The position numbers were made by a program, and so were the translations under genes. DNA of 64,000 nt from Botrimarina hoheduenensis (lineage in GTDB: Bacteria; Planctomycetota; Planctomycetia; Pirellulales; Lacipirellulaceae), in contig NZ_SJPH01000005.1 of the NCBI RefSeq assembly GCF_007859815.1, forward strand, positions 131,013-195,012. Direction: 5' to 3'. Below are positions 1-8,900 of the stretch, piece by piece (position 1 is the first letter of the stretch; the number at the start of each line of letters is the position of its first letter). The notes below the pieces were generated by a model. It saw nothing but the letters and a program-made list of their open reading frames with translations, searched no databases and had not been told where the DNA came from.

Positions 1-602
1 CTCACGCGGCCATAAGTTGGCTTGAGCCCAACAACGCCGCACAGCGCCGCGGGCTGACGGATCGAACCGCCGGTGTCGGTTCCGATCGAGAGCGCTGTCT
101 GTCCAGCCGCCACACAAGCAGCGGCCCCGCCGCTGGAGCCACCCGGCGAGCGCTCCAGGTCCCACGGATTGCGGGTCTTTTGGAAGGCCGAGTTCTCGGT
201 CGAGCCGCCCATGGCGAACTCGTCCATATTGGTGCGGCCCACGAGAACGGCGTCGGCCTGCTTGAGCCGCTCGACAACCGTGGCATCGTACGGCGGGCGA
301 AAGTCAGCGAGCATCTTTGACGCACAAGTCGTTAGCTGTCCCTCGTCGCACAGCACGTCTTTAACCGCCACGGGCACCCCGCCCAAAGCTCCCACCGCAT
401 CGCCTGCCGCACGGCGACGATCGATATCAGCTGCCTGAGCGAGCGCTCGCTCGGGCGTCGTGCGTAGGAAAGCACCAACGCGCTGGTCCGTTGCCGCGAT
501 CCGATCCAAGCACGCGGTTGTCAGGGCGACCGAGGTAGTCTGCCCCGCGTTTAAGAGCCTGAGTTGCTCAACAGCAGTGAGTTCGGCGAGCGAATCGGCC
601 AC
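1..602 (-). CDS. gatA: Aspartyl/glutamyl-tRNA(Asn/Gln) amidotransferase subunit A, partial at window edge
   Basis: Amidase subunit of GatCAB, which converts Glu-tRNA(Gln) or Asp-tRNA(Asn) to the amidated form using glutamine. The minus frame reads [14 protein letters not shown] at the N-terminus, then VAVKDVLC with the first catalytic Lys, then STENSAF and the Ser/Gly-rich amidase signature [11 protein letters not shown], followed by [12 protein letters not shown] and GLKPTYGRV. These are diagnostic for GatA. The C-terminal part lies outside the window. No ATG is available after the upstream in-frame stop; a GTG at 602 gives a normal-looking start (MADSLAEL), but this start is inferred. It lies downstream of gatC in the same direction. 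GatB is not in the window. Confidence 0.9.
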   Translation of the reverse strand, partial: MADSLAELTAVEQLRLLNAGQTTSVALTTACLDRIAATDQRVGAFLRTTPERALAQAADIDRRRAAGDAVGALGGVPVAVKDVLCDEGQLTTCASKMLADFRPPYDATVVERLKQADAVLVGRTNMDEFAMGGSTENSAFQKTRNPWDLERSPGGSSGGAAACVAAGQTALSIGTDTGGSIRQPAALCGVVGLKPTYGRV

Positions 603-731
603 AACGCAGGCTTGATGGATGGAGAGACGTGACGGGGGAAACGTGGCGGGATAAACCGAGCAGTAAAACGGAGCGCTAGAAACACCGAGCGGCGGTATCA
701 GGCCGTCGCCTGCTGGTTAGAAGACGAGCCG

Positions 732-1022
732 TTAGTCTCCGAGAACCGCTGGCACACGAAAGCCCACACCATTGTGAACTGGTGCGTTCGCCAACGCGGC
801 GTCACGCGACAAGCTCGCAACCGCCACGTCGGGACGCAGCACGTTGGTTTGCTCGATCGCGTGAACCAGGGGCTCGACCCCGTCGGTGTCTACCTCCGCG
901 AGGGAGTCCACGTACTCAACAATCGCCGCCAGCTCGGTAGCCAGCCGATCGATCTGATCCGGCGTCGGCTCAAGCCGCGCCAGCAAGGCAACACGCTGGA
1001 CATCGGACCGTTGGAGGGCCAT
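732..1022 (-). CDS. gatC: Aspartyl/glutamyl-tRNA amidotransferase subunit C
   Basis: A 96-residue protein of the usual GatC length. GatC is the belt-like subunit that stabilises the GatA-GatB pair in tRNA-dependent transamidation. The sequence has the family pattern: an N-terminal helix DVQRVALLARLEPTPDQ, the segment AAIVEYVDSLAEVDTDGVEP, and a C-terminal region with LRPDV and VHNGVGFRVPAVL. It lies immediately upstream of gatA on the minus strand, with a gap of about 130 bases, so the two are likely cotranscribed. The start is an ATG. Confidence 0.93.
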   Translation of the reverse strand: MALQRSDVQRVALLARLEPTPDQIDRLATELAAIVEYVDSLAEVDTDGVEPLVHAIEQTNVLRPDVAVASLSRDAALANAPVHNGVGFRVPAVLGD

Positions 1023-1120
1023 TTTGCGGCTTCAAACGGAGGGCAGAGACGAAAGCGCTGGGGCGTAAGCGGAGCGTGTCACCCGCAGGCGCAGCCGGTT
1101 ACCTGAGCAAGGTGCCGCGC

Positions 1121-1414
1121 CTATTTCTTGGCGACTGCCGCCCTCGCGGACTTGGCAACCGGCAGCGTGAACGGCGAGTTGCGAACCCGCTTTACCACGG
1201 CACCGCTGCGGATGCACTGAACGCAAACCAACAGGTGGCGGCTGGTGCCATCCTCGGCCGCAACCTTCACGTTTTGAAGGTTCGGCTTGAACTGCCGACG
1301 AGTGATGCCGGTGATCTTGGTGCCGACGCCGCCCAAGTACTTTTTCTTACCGCGGATCGTGACTTGGTTGCCCATCTGCGGGCCCTTGCCACAAAGTTCG
1401 CACTGACGCGCCAT
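1121..1414 (-). CDS. rpmB: 50S ribosomal protein L28 (bL28)
   Basis: A 97-residue basic protein beginning MARQCELCGKGPQMGNQV, with the L28 core KKKYLGGVGTKITGITRRQFKPNLQNVKV and a second cysteine pair in LVCVQCIRSG. The two CXXC motifs (near residues 5-8 and 63-66) indicate the zinc-binding form of bL28. It would be a structural protein of the large ribosomal subunit. A GAGG stretch lies about 8 bases before the ATG. The C-terminal extension rich in Ala and Lys is common in this family. The gatC start lies about 100 bases beyond its stop on the same strand. Confidence 0.95.
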   Translation of the reverse strand: MARQCELCGKGPQMGNQVTIRGKKKYLGGVGTKITGITRRQFKPNLQNVKVAAEDGTSRHLLVCVQCIRSGAVVKRVRNSPFTLPVAKSARAAVAKK

Positions 1415-1599
1415 CGGGGTGCCTCGTTACCGTCTTGGTCGTGGTGGGGGGGTCGCTCTGGGTAGAGCGTAACCCCCGGGGTGAGCAATTTTTGGTGGAA
1501 GAATCCGGTCGTCTGAGGAGCCTCCGGCTCCCCCCGCCTGACGGCGAGCGAGCGACACGAATCGCGAAGAATAGCCGATCCGCCGCGGCAAGGCAACGC

Positions 1600-2430
1600 T
1601 CAGCGTCCGCGTGTCTTGGCAAGGACCTCGGCCAGGACGTGGCCATTGGTGGCGATACCCTCACCGGCGTGGACGGTGGGCTCGCCAGACCAGCTCGTGA
1701 ACGTGCCCCCCGCCTCTTCCAAGATCGGCTTCAGGCACGCGGCGTCCCACAAACTCATCTGCGCGTCCACCATGAGCTCGGCCCGGCCGATGGCGACCAT
1801 CATGTAGCCGTAACCATCGCCCCAGGTTCGCGAGATACGGGCAGCCTGCTGCAGGGAGAAGTAAACATCGGTGGTGTCCGGGTCGCGATCCTGAAAACCG
1901 CCGACATCGCCCGTCAAAAAAAGCCCTTCTGAGAGCGTCGCGGCGGACGAAACCTGGGCCCGCACCGCCGGACGATCGCCGTACTGGTACCAAGCCCCAT
2001 GCCCCACCAAAGCGTGGATCATCTCACCCGAGGCGGGAGCGTTGATCACCCCCAAAACGGGCTCGCCGGTGGCCTCGTCCAGCACGGCAATCAGGTTGGT
2101 GTACAACGGAACGCCGTGAACAAAGGGCTTGGTCCCGTCGATCGGGTCCAGGATCCACTTTCTGCCGCTCGTGCCGGGCGTTTCGGGATACTCTTCGCCC
2201 AGGATGCCGTCATCGGGGAAGGCAGCGGCAATCCGCTCGCGGAGCAGTTCTTCGGCACCCCGGTCGGCCAGCGTGACCGGCGTGCCATCGCCCTTGCGTT
2301 CGACGTCCAGATCCGGATTGCGGAAGTACTTGAGCGTAAACTGGCCTGCTTCTAGGGCGATCTCGCGGGCAAGCTCGAGCCGAGCCGCATCGACCGAGGT
2401 CGCAATTTCCGACGTCGGAGTGGTGGTCAT
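1600..2430 (-). CDS. hisN: Inositol-monophosphatase-family phosphatase, probable histidinol-phosphatase (HisN type)
   Basis: A 276-residue member of the Mg2+-dependent FIG/IMPase superfamily. Visible motifs are GDGTPVTLADRGAE, the acidic metal site LGEEYPE, the signature WILDPIDGTKPFVHG, and a C-terminal WDAACLKPILEEAGG that supplies the last metal ligand. The DPIDGTKPF variant resembles histidinol-phosphatases of the HisN subgroup, but inositol-1-phosphate or a related sugar phosphate could also be the substrate. The ATG at 2430 (MTTTPTSE) is preferred; the reading frame extends 31 codons upstream without similarity to the family. It has no histidine-biosynthesis neighbours here. Confidence 0.8.
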   Translation of the reverse strand: MTTTPTSEIATSVDAARLELAREIALEAGQFTLKYFRNPDLDVERKGDGTPVTLADRGAEELLRERIAAAFPDDGILGEEYPETPGTSGRKWILDPIDGTKPFVHGVPLYTNLIAVLDEATGEPVLGVINAPASGEMIHALVGHGAWYQYGDRPAVRAQVSSAATLSEGLFLTGDVGGFQDRDPDTTDVYFSLQQAARISRTWGDGYGYMMVAIGRAELMVDAQMSLWDAACLKPILEEAGGTFTSWSGEPTVHAGEGIATNGHVLAEVLAKTRGR

Positions 2431-2783
2431 AATACGTGAGCGTGAGGCAACCAGAGGTGAAAACAGTGTTGCGGAGGCTTCCTCGCCAAACCGCAGCGGC
2501 CCGCCCAGCCTAACCCTAGGCACACCGCGCTAACCGAGAAGCTAGCCGCCCCCGTTCGCTAACGCCACGGTGATCGCCGCGCAAAGAGGCACCCGATTTG
2601 GAGCCTGAACCACTTAGGCGTACGATTACAGCCTTGAACCGGCAGCGAAATCCGGCATGGCACCCCCGAATCGTCCTGGCAGAGCTGCTCGAAGTCGATT
2701 TTAGCGAAAAAGTACCGTTTCCGAACGGCCAGCAAGCCTTGGGCCATTAATTGGGCAATAGCGGCAGAGAATTTGGATCAAAC
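2431..2783. other. Divergent intergenic region between the hisN-like gene and a small secreted protein
   Basis: About 350 bases without a convincing gene. It separates two divergently transcribed genes, so it must carry both promoters. The only sigma70-like element seen on the plus strand is at 2598-2626. No strong hairpin or repeat was seen. Confidence 0.5.
2598..2626 (+). promoter_or_regulatory. Possible sigma70-type promoter
   Basis: TTGGAG (2598-2603) and TACGAT (2621-2626) are separated by exactly 17 bases. This is a reasonable but degenerate -35/-10 pair about 160 bases upstream of the secreted-protein start at 2784. The same TACGAT -10 hexamer occurs in the blaI-like promoter at 10816. 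Experimental support is lacking. Confidence 0.3.
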
Positions 2784-3158
2784 ATGGATGTGCTTAAAAA
2801 AGGGCGGGCGACCGCCGCAGTGCTGGCAGGGCTCTTAGGTTTTTCGGCCGGAGCTTACTCCCAGCCCGACAGTGCCACCTGGGCACTGGCAGACCAGAGC
2901 CCTGTTTCGGCGGCGATGCCGGCTGCGGGTAACCCCGTTGCGGGCGGATTGCAGTGGCAAATCCTGCAAAATCCGTCCGGCCCGCCACTAATGCTCATAC
3001 TCGACCCCGTTCGCCAGGTTGTCGCGGTTTACCAGGTCGACTCTGCCCTCGGAGTGATTACCCTAAAGAGCGTCCGCCGCATCGCTTACGACCTCCGCCT
3101 GGAGGCGTTTAACGCCACTGAACCCACACCCGCGGCGATTCAGAAGCGGACCGAATAA
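2784..3158 (+). CDS. Small secreted protein of unknown function
   Basis: A 124-residue protein with a clear Sec signal peptide (MDVLKKGRATAAVLAGLLGF followed by an Ala-rich cleavage region near residue 25). The mature part has one compact domain, roughly residues 55-110, with the pattern GLQWQILQNPSGPPLMLILD, then VVAVYQVD and a basic stretch LKSVRRIAYDLRLEAFN. I do not recognise a named domain. The frame extends 11 codons upstream, but the ATG at 2784 places the basic residues directly before the hydrophobic core. It lies 53 bases before the HTH-domain gene in the same direction, so the two may be cotranscribed. Confidence 0.65.
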   Translation: MDVLKKGRATAAVLAGLLGFSAGAYSQPDSATWALADQSPVSAAMPAAGNPVAGGLQWQILQNPSGPPLMLILDPVRQVVAVYQVDSALGVITLKSVRRIAYDLRLEAFNATEPTPAAIQKRTE

Positions 3159-3211
3159 CCCGCTCGCCGGCCCCGCCGCGCGAGCCCCCACCCGTACCGT
3201 GACGCCCGCCG

Positions 3212-4543
3212 ATGTCGCAAAAGTTTATTGGTCTGGACGACGCCGCCGAGAAGCTCGGAGTGAGCAAAGAGCGGCTCAACGAGATCCGCGAAGCGGGATC
3301 GTTACGCGCTTATCGCGATGGTGCGAGCTGGAAATTCCGCACCGAAGAGATCGATAAGCTCATCGAAGATGGTCTGCCCGAGCCTGAGCCTGACTTCGGT
3401 CTGACAGACGACGATATGGCGCTCGACGTGCCGCTCGACAAGGACACGGCCGCTTCTGATGATGATCTGGTACTGGGCGTTGAGCCGCTGGCCGAGGGGG
3501 ACGACGCGGAATCGATCCTGCTCAGCGGCGACGACCTGCTCGGGGGCCCGCCACGGCCGCCGAGCACCATCATCGGCAAGAGCGAGCCCGATGAAGATGA
3601 CGATCTAACCCTGGCTTCCGAGTCGTCGATCGACGACGGTAGATCACCGGGCGAGTCGTTCGCCGAACTCGAAGAGCTTGAGCTGGACCTAGAGGCCGCA
3701 TCAAGCCGGATCCTTGACGCTGCGGATATCGCCGCAGTCGCGAAGGCCGTTGAAGAGACCCAGCAGGTTGAACCGTCCGGCATATCCGCCATGGACGATG
3801 ATGATGACCTGGAACTCGATCTGGGCAGCGATCTGGACAAGAACGCCGATCCCGCCAAGACCGGCGAACTGCCTTCGCTGGCCGGTATGGACATGGGCGG
3901 CAGCTCGCTGACCTTGGGCGATGATGAAGATGATGACTTTGTCCTGGGCGATGGCAGCGACATGTCGTTCTCCTCGGGCGACAGCGGCATCAACCTGGCC
4001 CCGTCCGATAGCGGCATCTCGCTCGACGAGGTGCCCCTCGACCTGGCAGGCTCGGCAATCGGTTCGGCGCTCGACCTAGCAGCGCTCTCCGCGGTTGCTA
4101 GTCAGCGCGACAAAGAGCTGCAGTCGGGGGACAGCCTGGCTTCGAGCGATGACTTCTTGCTCACTCCCACGGCAGATGCGGACGACGACGAAGATAGCTC
4201 ACAGATCGTCGCGCTCGATGATCTGGGCAGCGCGGACGACGATGACGCCGTGGCGTTCGACGCAATCAGCGATGACGATGACGACGAGATTGGTGGATTC
4301 GAGGACGTCGGCGGCGACTTTTCCGCCGGAGTGGAAGCGGCCCCGGCCGCGGTCGGAGCCGCCTCTGGTGCCGGGGCTGAGTTCCCCACCTGGATCGTTG
4401 TCATGCTCGGTTTGAGCCTGATGACGATGACGCTTTGCGGTGTTCTGACGCTCGACCTTATTAACACGATGTGGTCGTGGCGTGAGCCGTACACCGTGAA
4501 CAGCGCCATCATGGATGGCCTGCTAAGCCTCATCGGCCGGTAA
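3212..4543 (+). CDS. Membrane-anchored protein with excisionase/MerR-like HTH domain and long acidic linker
   Basis: A 443-residue protein with three parts. Residues 1-55 form an excisionase-family winged HTH (FIGLDDAAEKLGVSKERLNE, then GSLRAYRDGASWKFRTEEID). Residues 60-385 are low-complexity and very acidic, with many runs of Asp (for example MDDDDDLELDLGSDLD) and Ser/Gly. Residues 395-420 form one transmembrane helix (WIVVMLGLSLMTMTLCGVLT), followed by about 20 residues ending LLSLIGR. This suggests a DNA-binding head tethered to the inner membrane by a flexible acidic stalk. The DNA target is unknown. The acidic stalk could instead bind metal ions or compete with DNA. No sensor or protease site is obvious. 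Confidence 0.75.
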   Translation: MSQKFIGLDDAAEKLGVSKERLNEIREAGSLRAYRDGASWKFRTEEIDKLIEDGLPEPEPDFGLTDDDMALDVPLDKDTAASDDDLVLGVEPLAEGDDAESILLSGDDLLGGPPRPPSTIIGKSEPDEDDDLTLASESSIDDGRSPGESFAELEELELDLEAASSRILDAADIAAVAKAVEETQQVEPSGISAMDDDDDLELDLGSDLDKNADPAKTGELPSLAGMDMGGSSLTLGDDEDDDFVLGDGSDMSFSSGDSGINLAPSDSGISLDEVPLDLAGSAIGSALDLAALSAVASQRDKELQSGDSLASSDDFLLTPTADADDDEDSSQIVALDDLGSADDDDAVAFDAISDDDDDEIGGFEDVGGDFSAGVEAAPAAVGAASGAGAEFPTWIVVMLGLSLMTMTLCGVLTLDLINTMWSWREPYTVNSAIMDGLLSLIGR

Positions 4544-4772
4544 CCGCCGATCTTCGCGCGGCACCCGCTCATCTTGAAGCCTAGCTCCAAGCCCGCTTCT
4601 GCGTACTTGGTCGCGGATGCCCTATAAACTGCATGCGGCACGGTGCGACGACTTGTCGCGGCCTGCAAAGCCGCCTGCCAGACGTGGCGACCAACGGCTA
4701 GATTGCGGGTAGCCCTCAAGAGGGCTGCTGAGGCTGCTCGGCCGAGTCTGGCTGGGGCGGAGCCTATTTCTG

Positions 4773-4800
4773 CCGACTCAGCGGCGCCGACTCAGCGGCG
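4773..4800. repeat. 14-bp tandem duplication
   Basis: The unit CCGACTCAGCGGCG occurs twice in direct succession (4773-4786 and 4787-4800) shortly before the lipoprotein gene at 4825. The junction also forms a small CGCCG/CGGCG hairpin followed by a run of seven T, so a weak terminator for the upstream gene is possible. Confidence 0.6.
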
Positions 4801-4824
4801 TCGTGTGCTTTTTTTGAGGCCCCT

Positions 4825-5949
4825 ATGTCTCGACCGGTACCACAAACGACAGCGATCGGGTACGCCATTGTCCCCTGCGTGCTGATTACGCTGAGCTTAG
4901 TCGGTTGCACAAAAGTAGAAGAGATACGCACCTATCGGGTCGCGACCGCTCCCGCCGCAACGCCCGCACCGCAAGGGTTTGGCGGTGCCAAGCCGGCCGC
5001 CCCTGTCGGGGAACCGACCGATCGCATGCTGGCTGCGATTGTCGCGGGGCAAGATCAGGTCTGGTTCTTCAAAGCCGTGGGGCCAATCGAGGCAATCTCC
5101 ACAAGGCAAACGGATCTTATCGGATTGCTCCAGAGCATCGATCCGCAAGGGCCGCAACCCTCGTGGAAGCTGCCCCCCGGTTGGACCGAGCAGCCCGGCA
5201 ACGGCATGCGGTTGGCGACCCTTCAAGGGCCTGCAGCCGAGGGACTGCCGCCGGTCGAGGTGAGCGTCATCGGCTTGCCGAAGGTTGGGGACTGGCGTGC
5301 CCAAGTACTGGATAATCTCAACCGCTGGCGGGGACAGATGGGACAGCCGCCGTTGGAATCCGCGACACTCGACGCCCAACTCAAACCGCTGTTGGCGGAT
5401 CGAAAAGAGGCTGTACTGATCGACTTCGTCGGCTGGTTTGCGGGCGGCATGATGCCGGGAACCCCCGTTCAACCCAGCCCGCCTCAGCAAAGCCAGCAAG
5501 CGGCACCGCCTGCTGACACGCCGACCCCAGGCAACTTATCGGCGGCCCCTGAGCTCACCTTCGATACGCCCCTCGGTTGGGTCGTCAAACCGGCCAGCGC
5601 TATGCGCAAGGCTTCGTTCACCACGGCCGCGGGGAGCGAGGTAACCGCTTTTGTGTTCTCGGCTGCCGCCGAGGCGATGGCCGACCCTTTGCAGAACGTG
5701 AATCGCTGGCGGAGCGAAGTGGGCCTGGAGCCGATCACGGCCCCCGAGCTGGATCAGTCCTCGGAAACCTACAAGCTTGCTGGCGAGGACGGAACGTACG
5801 TGGAACTGGTTGGTGCCACGGAAACAACCTACGCCGCCATGCTGCGCCGCGGGCCGAGCGTGTGGTTCTTCAAACTCCGCGGGCCCGGCGAAGCGGCCGC
5901 CTCGGACCGCGAGGCGTTCCGCACATGGCTGACCTCGGTCCGGTTCTGA
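4825..5949 (+). CDS. Lipoprotein with two related WFFK domains, upstream of cytochrome c maturation gene
   Basis: A 374-residue protein. The N-terminus has a lipoprotein signal peptide ending in the lipobox LSLVGC, with Cys at about residue 29. Two halves resemble each other. The first contains VWFFKAVGPIEAI, LPPGWTEQPGNGMRLATL and LDNLNRWRGQMGQPPL; the second contains LGWVVKPASAMRKASF, LQNVNRWRSEVGLEPI and VWFFKLRGPGEAA. A Pro/Gln-rich linker joins them near residue 220. The halves appear circularly arranged, with WFFK at the start of one and the end of the other. Its stop is 43 bases before the ResB-CcsA fusion, so a role in haem or cytochrome handling at the membrane is a contextual guess. 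I do not recognise a named domain. Confidence 0.7.
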   Translation: MSRPVPQTTAIGYAIVPCVLITLSLVGCTKVEEIRTYRVATAPAATPAPQGFGGAKPAAPVGEPTDRMLAAIVAGQDQVWFFKAVGPIEAISTRQTDLIGLLQSIDPQGPQPSWKLPPGWTEQPGNGMRLATLQGPAAEGLPPVEVSVIGLPKVGDWRAQVLDNLNRWRGQMGQPPLESATLDAQLKPLLADRKEAVLIDFVGWFAGGMMPGTPVQPSPPQQSQQAAPPADTPTPGNLSAAPELTFDTPLGWVVKPASAMRKASFTTAAGSEVTAFVFSAAAEAMADPLQNVNRWRSEVGLEPITAPELDQSSETYKLAGEDGTYVELVGATETTYAAMLRRGPSVWFFKLRGPGEAAASDREAFRTWLTSVRF

Positions 5950-5992
5950 GCCCAGCGGAGTCCTCCCGCTAACTACGCACCCCCTGCAAGCG

Positions 5993-8900
5993 ATGCCCTC
6001 TCTGGTCGATACCCCTTTGCCGCCGCAGCGCAGCGCAACCCCCACAGCGGCCAAGCCCGGGTGGTGGCGAGCGATTGAGGCGCTCGCTTCGCTAAAGCTG
6101 ACCGTCGTGCTGTTCGCGCTCGCGATCTTCCTGGTCTTTGTTGGAACGCTTGCTCAAGTCGATCACGATATCTGGTACGTGGTTGATCACACTTACTTCC
6201 GCGTGTTTTGGGCGCAGGTCGAATGGCAGGCACTAGCGCGGTTTGTTGAGCTGTTCTCGCGTGCCGAGCCCCGTCCGATATCGGGCGGGTTTTGGTTCCC
6301 CGGCGGGCTGCTGATCGGCGGCGTGATGATGGTCAACCTCACGGCGGCCCACGCGCTGCGGTTCAAAGTCGCCGCTAAAGGGCAGCGACTTGCCGGCGGG
6401 CTGGCGCTGATCGCGTTGGGCATGGCGGCAACGGCGTGGGTCGTCGTAAGCGGCATGGACGACGCCTTCGCCAGCCAGCTCTCACCCGCCCTCTGTGAAA
6501 CGCTGTGGCAAACCCTGCGCGGGGCATTAGCCGTGCTCGCCCTGGGCGGAACCTATTGGTCGGTGCAGAGCTACCAGCGTGTTCGGCCGGCGGAGTGGTG
6601 GCTCGCCGCCGCCACCAATCTTGGGCTGCTGCTCGCCTCGGGCTGGCTGCTCTCCAATCCCCAGTGGCGGCTCGACGACGCTGGTCTGCGGATCTTGTGG
6701 CAGCTTGCCAAGGGGGGCCTTGCCGCAACGGTCTTGCTGGCGGGCTGTTGGCTGGTGTTTCGTAAGCGGGCGGGCATTGTTCTGCTGCACGCGGGCATCG
6801 GCCTGCTGATGTTCGGCGAGCTGTTGACCGGACTCACTGCCGACGAAGCCCAGATGCGGCTGAGCGAGGGGCAAACCGTCAACTATGCCTACGACATCCG
6901 CAGCACCGAGCTAGCGATTGTCACCCCCGATGGCGACGCGGATCGGGTCACCGTCATCCCCGAGCAACGGCTTGCTCTGGCCGCCCGTACGGGCCGACCG
7001 ATCGAGCACAGCAACCTGCCTTTCACGGTAAGGGTGGTGCGATTTGACGGTAACTCGACACTCAAGCAGCCCCTACCCAACAGCGAGAACCTAGCCACCC
7101 GTGGTGCCGGTCAGACCGTTCTAGCCCTGCCGAGCGCGTCGGTGGTGGGGGTGGGACCCGATCAAACCGTGAACCTGCCTTCCGCCTACGTCGAGCTGCT
7201 GAGCAAGGCATCGGGTGAGTCCCTGGGCGTGTGGCTCGTCTCTTCGTCGATGCTAGAAGGGCCACAAGGGGGTCAGCTCTTGCCGCAATCCGTCGAAACA
7301 GAAGGCGTAACGCACGCGATCGAGCTGCGTTTTGAGCGGCACTACAAGCCTTACTCCGTCACGCTCGAGGACTTCACGACCGAATACTACGTCGGCACGC
7401 AAACCCCCAAAAACTACGAATCCAACATCCTCCTGCGCGACCCCGCAGAGAACGTTGATCGCCGCGTTCGCATCTGGATGAACAACCCGCTCCGCTACAG
7501 CGGTGATACGCTCTATCAGTCCGGCTTTATCGACGAGCAAACCACCATCTTGCAGGTAACGAGCAACGGCGGTTGGATGATCCCGTACGTCTCGTGCATG
7601 CTCGTGGGAGTGGGCATGCTGGCGCATTTTGGCGTAACGCTCAGCCGCTTCCTGCGGCGGCGCACCGAAGAGGCTGAGCGGCGCCCCCCGCCGCAGGCCG
7701 GGGCGGCAACTGCCGGAGCGCTGGCGGAAAATGGCGGCTGGCGAGCACTGCTTCGTCTCGCCACTTGGCGAAGCCCCCTGGTGTGGGCTCCAGCACTGGT
7801 CGCGCTGGTGATCGGCGGCTATCTGGCCAGCAAGGCGCGCCCTGCGCGAGACGTTCCCGGTCAATTTGCCGTGCAGCGTTTCGGTAGGACCCCGTTGGCC
7901 GATGACGGCCGGGTCAAACCGCTCGACACGCTGGCTCGTATCACGCTGCAGTACCTGTCCGGCAAGCAAGAAGCGCCGTCACGCCCCGGTTCTGACGAGC
8001 CGACTTCCGCCATCGTCTGGCTGCTGGACTGTCTTACCGACCCCAACAAGGCGCGTGACTACCGCGTGTTTCGGATCGATAATCTTGAGCTGCTCGACAC
8101 GCTCGGGCTGGAACGACGCACGGGCTCTTATCGCTACAGCCTGGGAGAGATCCTCAAAAACGACGAGCGCTTCCGCAAGCAAGTCGCGCTTGCCAATGAG
8201 AAGCCCAAGAAGTCGCGTTCGCTCACCGAGAATCGAACTCTTGAGCTGAACGAAAAACTGATGCGGATGAGTCTGCTCATGGGGGCGTTCTCCTCGCCGC
8301 GGATCAGTATTGATCCGGAGCGGATGCAAGAAACCCTCGCCATTACGCAGCAGCAGATCTCGCGTCTGCGCTCGGCCCCGGTCCCGCGGATCGCCCCCCC
8401 CGTCGAACCGTCGGGCGAATGGTCCACGCTCTTCGAGGCCGAGTATCTCGACCTGCTGGCCCAAGCGCGTCGCAGCGAGCGCAACCCTGCCACGGTCGCG
8501 CTCGCCGGCGTCCTCGACGCTTACGCGAACGAGGACCCGGCCGCTTTTGCGGCGCGCCTAGCTGCTCTTGAAGCGGCGGTCGGCAAGTACGAAGCACGGC
8601 TCGCCGAAGACAACAGCGCCGGCGGGCTCGCTCCCGCCGAGAGATTGAGCCTCGGAAAAATCGCCTTCGAACAATTCTTTAACGAGTTCAGCCCCTTCTA
8701 CTACTGCGCGGTCTGTTACCTGATGGCGTTTCTGATGGTGGCCACCTCGTGGGTGCCTCCCCCGGGATCTACGCTCGCGCGTTCGCTCGGGCGCTGCGCG
8801 ACCTCGGCGATCGCGGTCACGCTGCTGGTTCACACGTTTGCTCTGGTGGCGCGGGTGTACATCTCGGGGCGCCCGCCGGTGACGACGCTCTACTCGTCGG

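Noticed and set aside
2..325. Minus-strand reading frame of 107 codons, Arg/Ser-rich
   Set aside because: It lies in another frame of gatA, whose motifs ([20 protein letters not shown]) are clear. Composition is that of a shadow frame.
3310..4017. Minus-strand 235-codon Ser-rich frame
   Set aside because: It is the antisense of the Asp-rich linker (GAC/GAT read in reverse gives TCG/TCA Ser codons), so it is a composition artefact.
7253..7969. Minus-strand 238-codon frame opposite ResB-CcsA
   Set aside because: No domain-like pattern, and it is wholly antisense to a gene with strong motifs.
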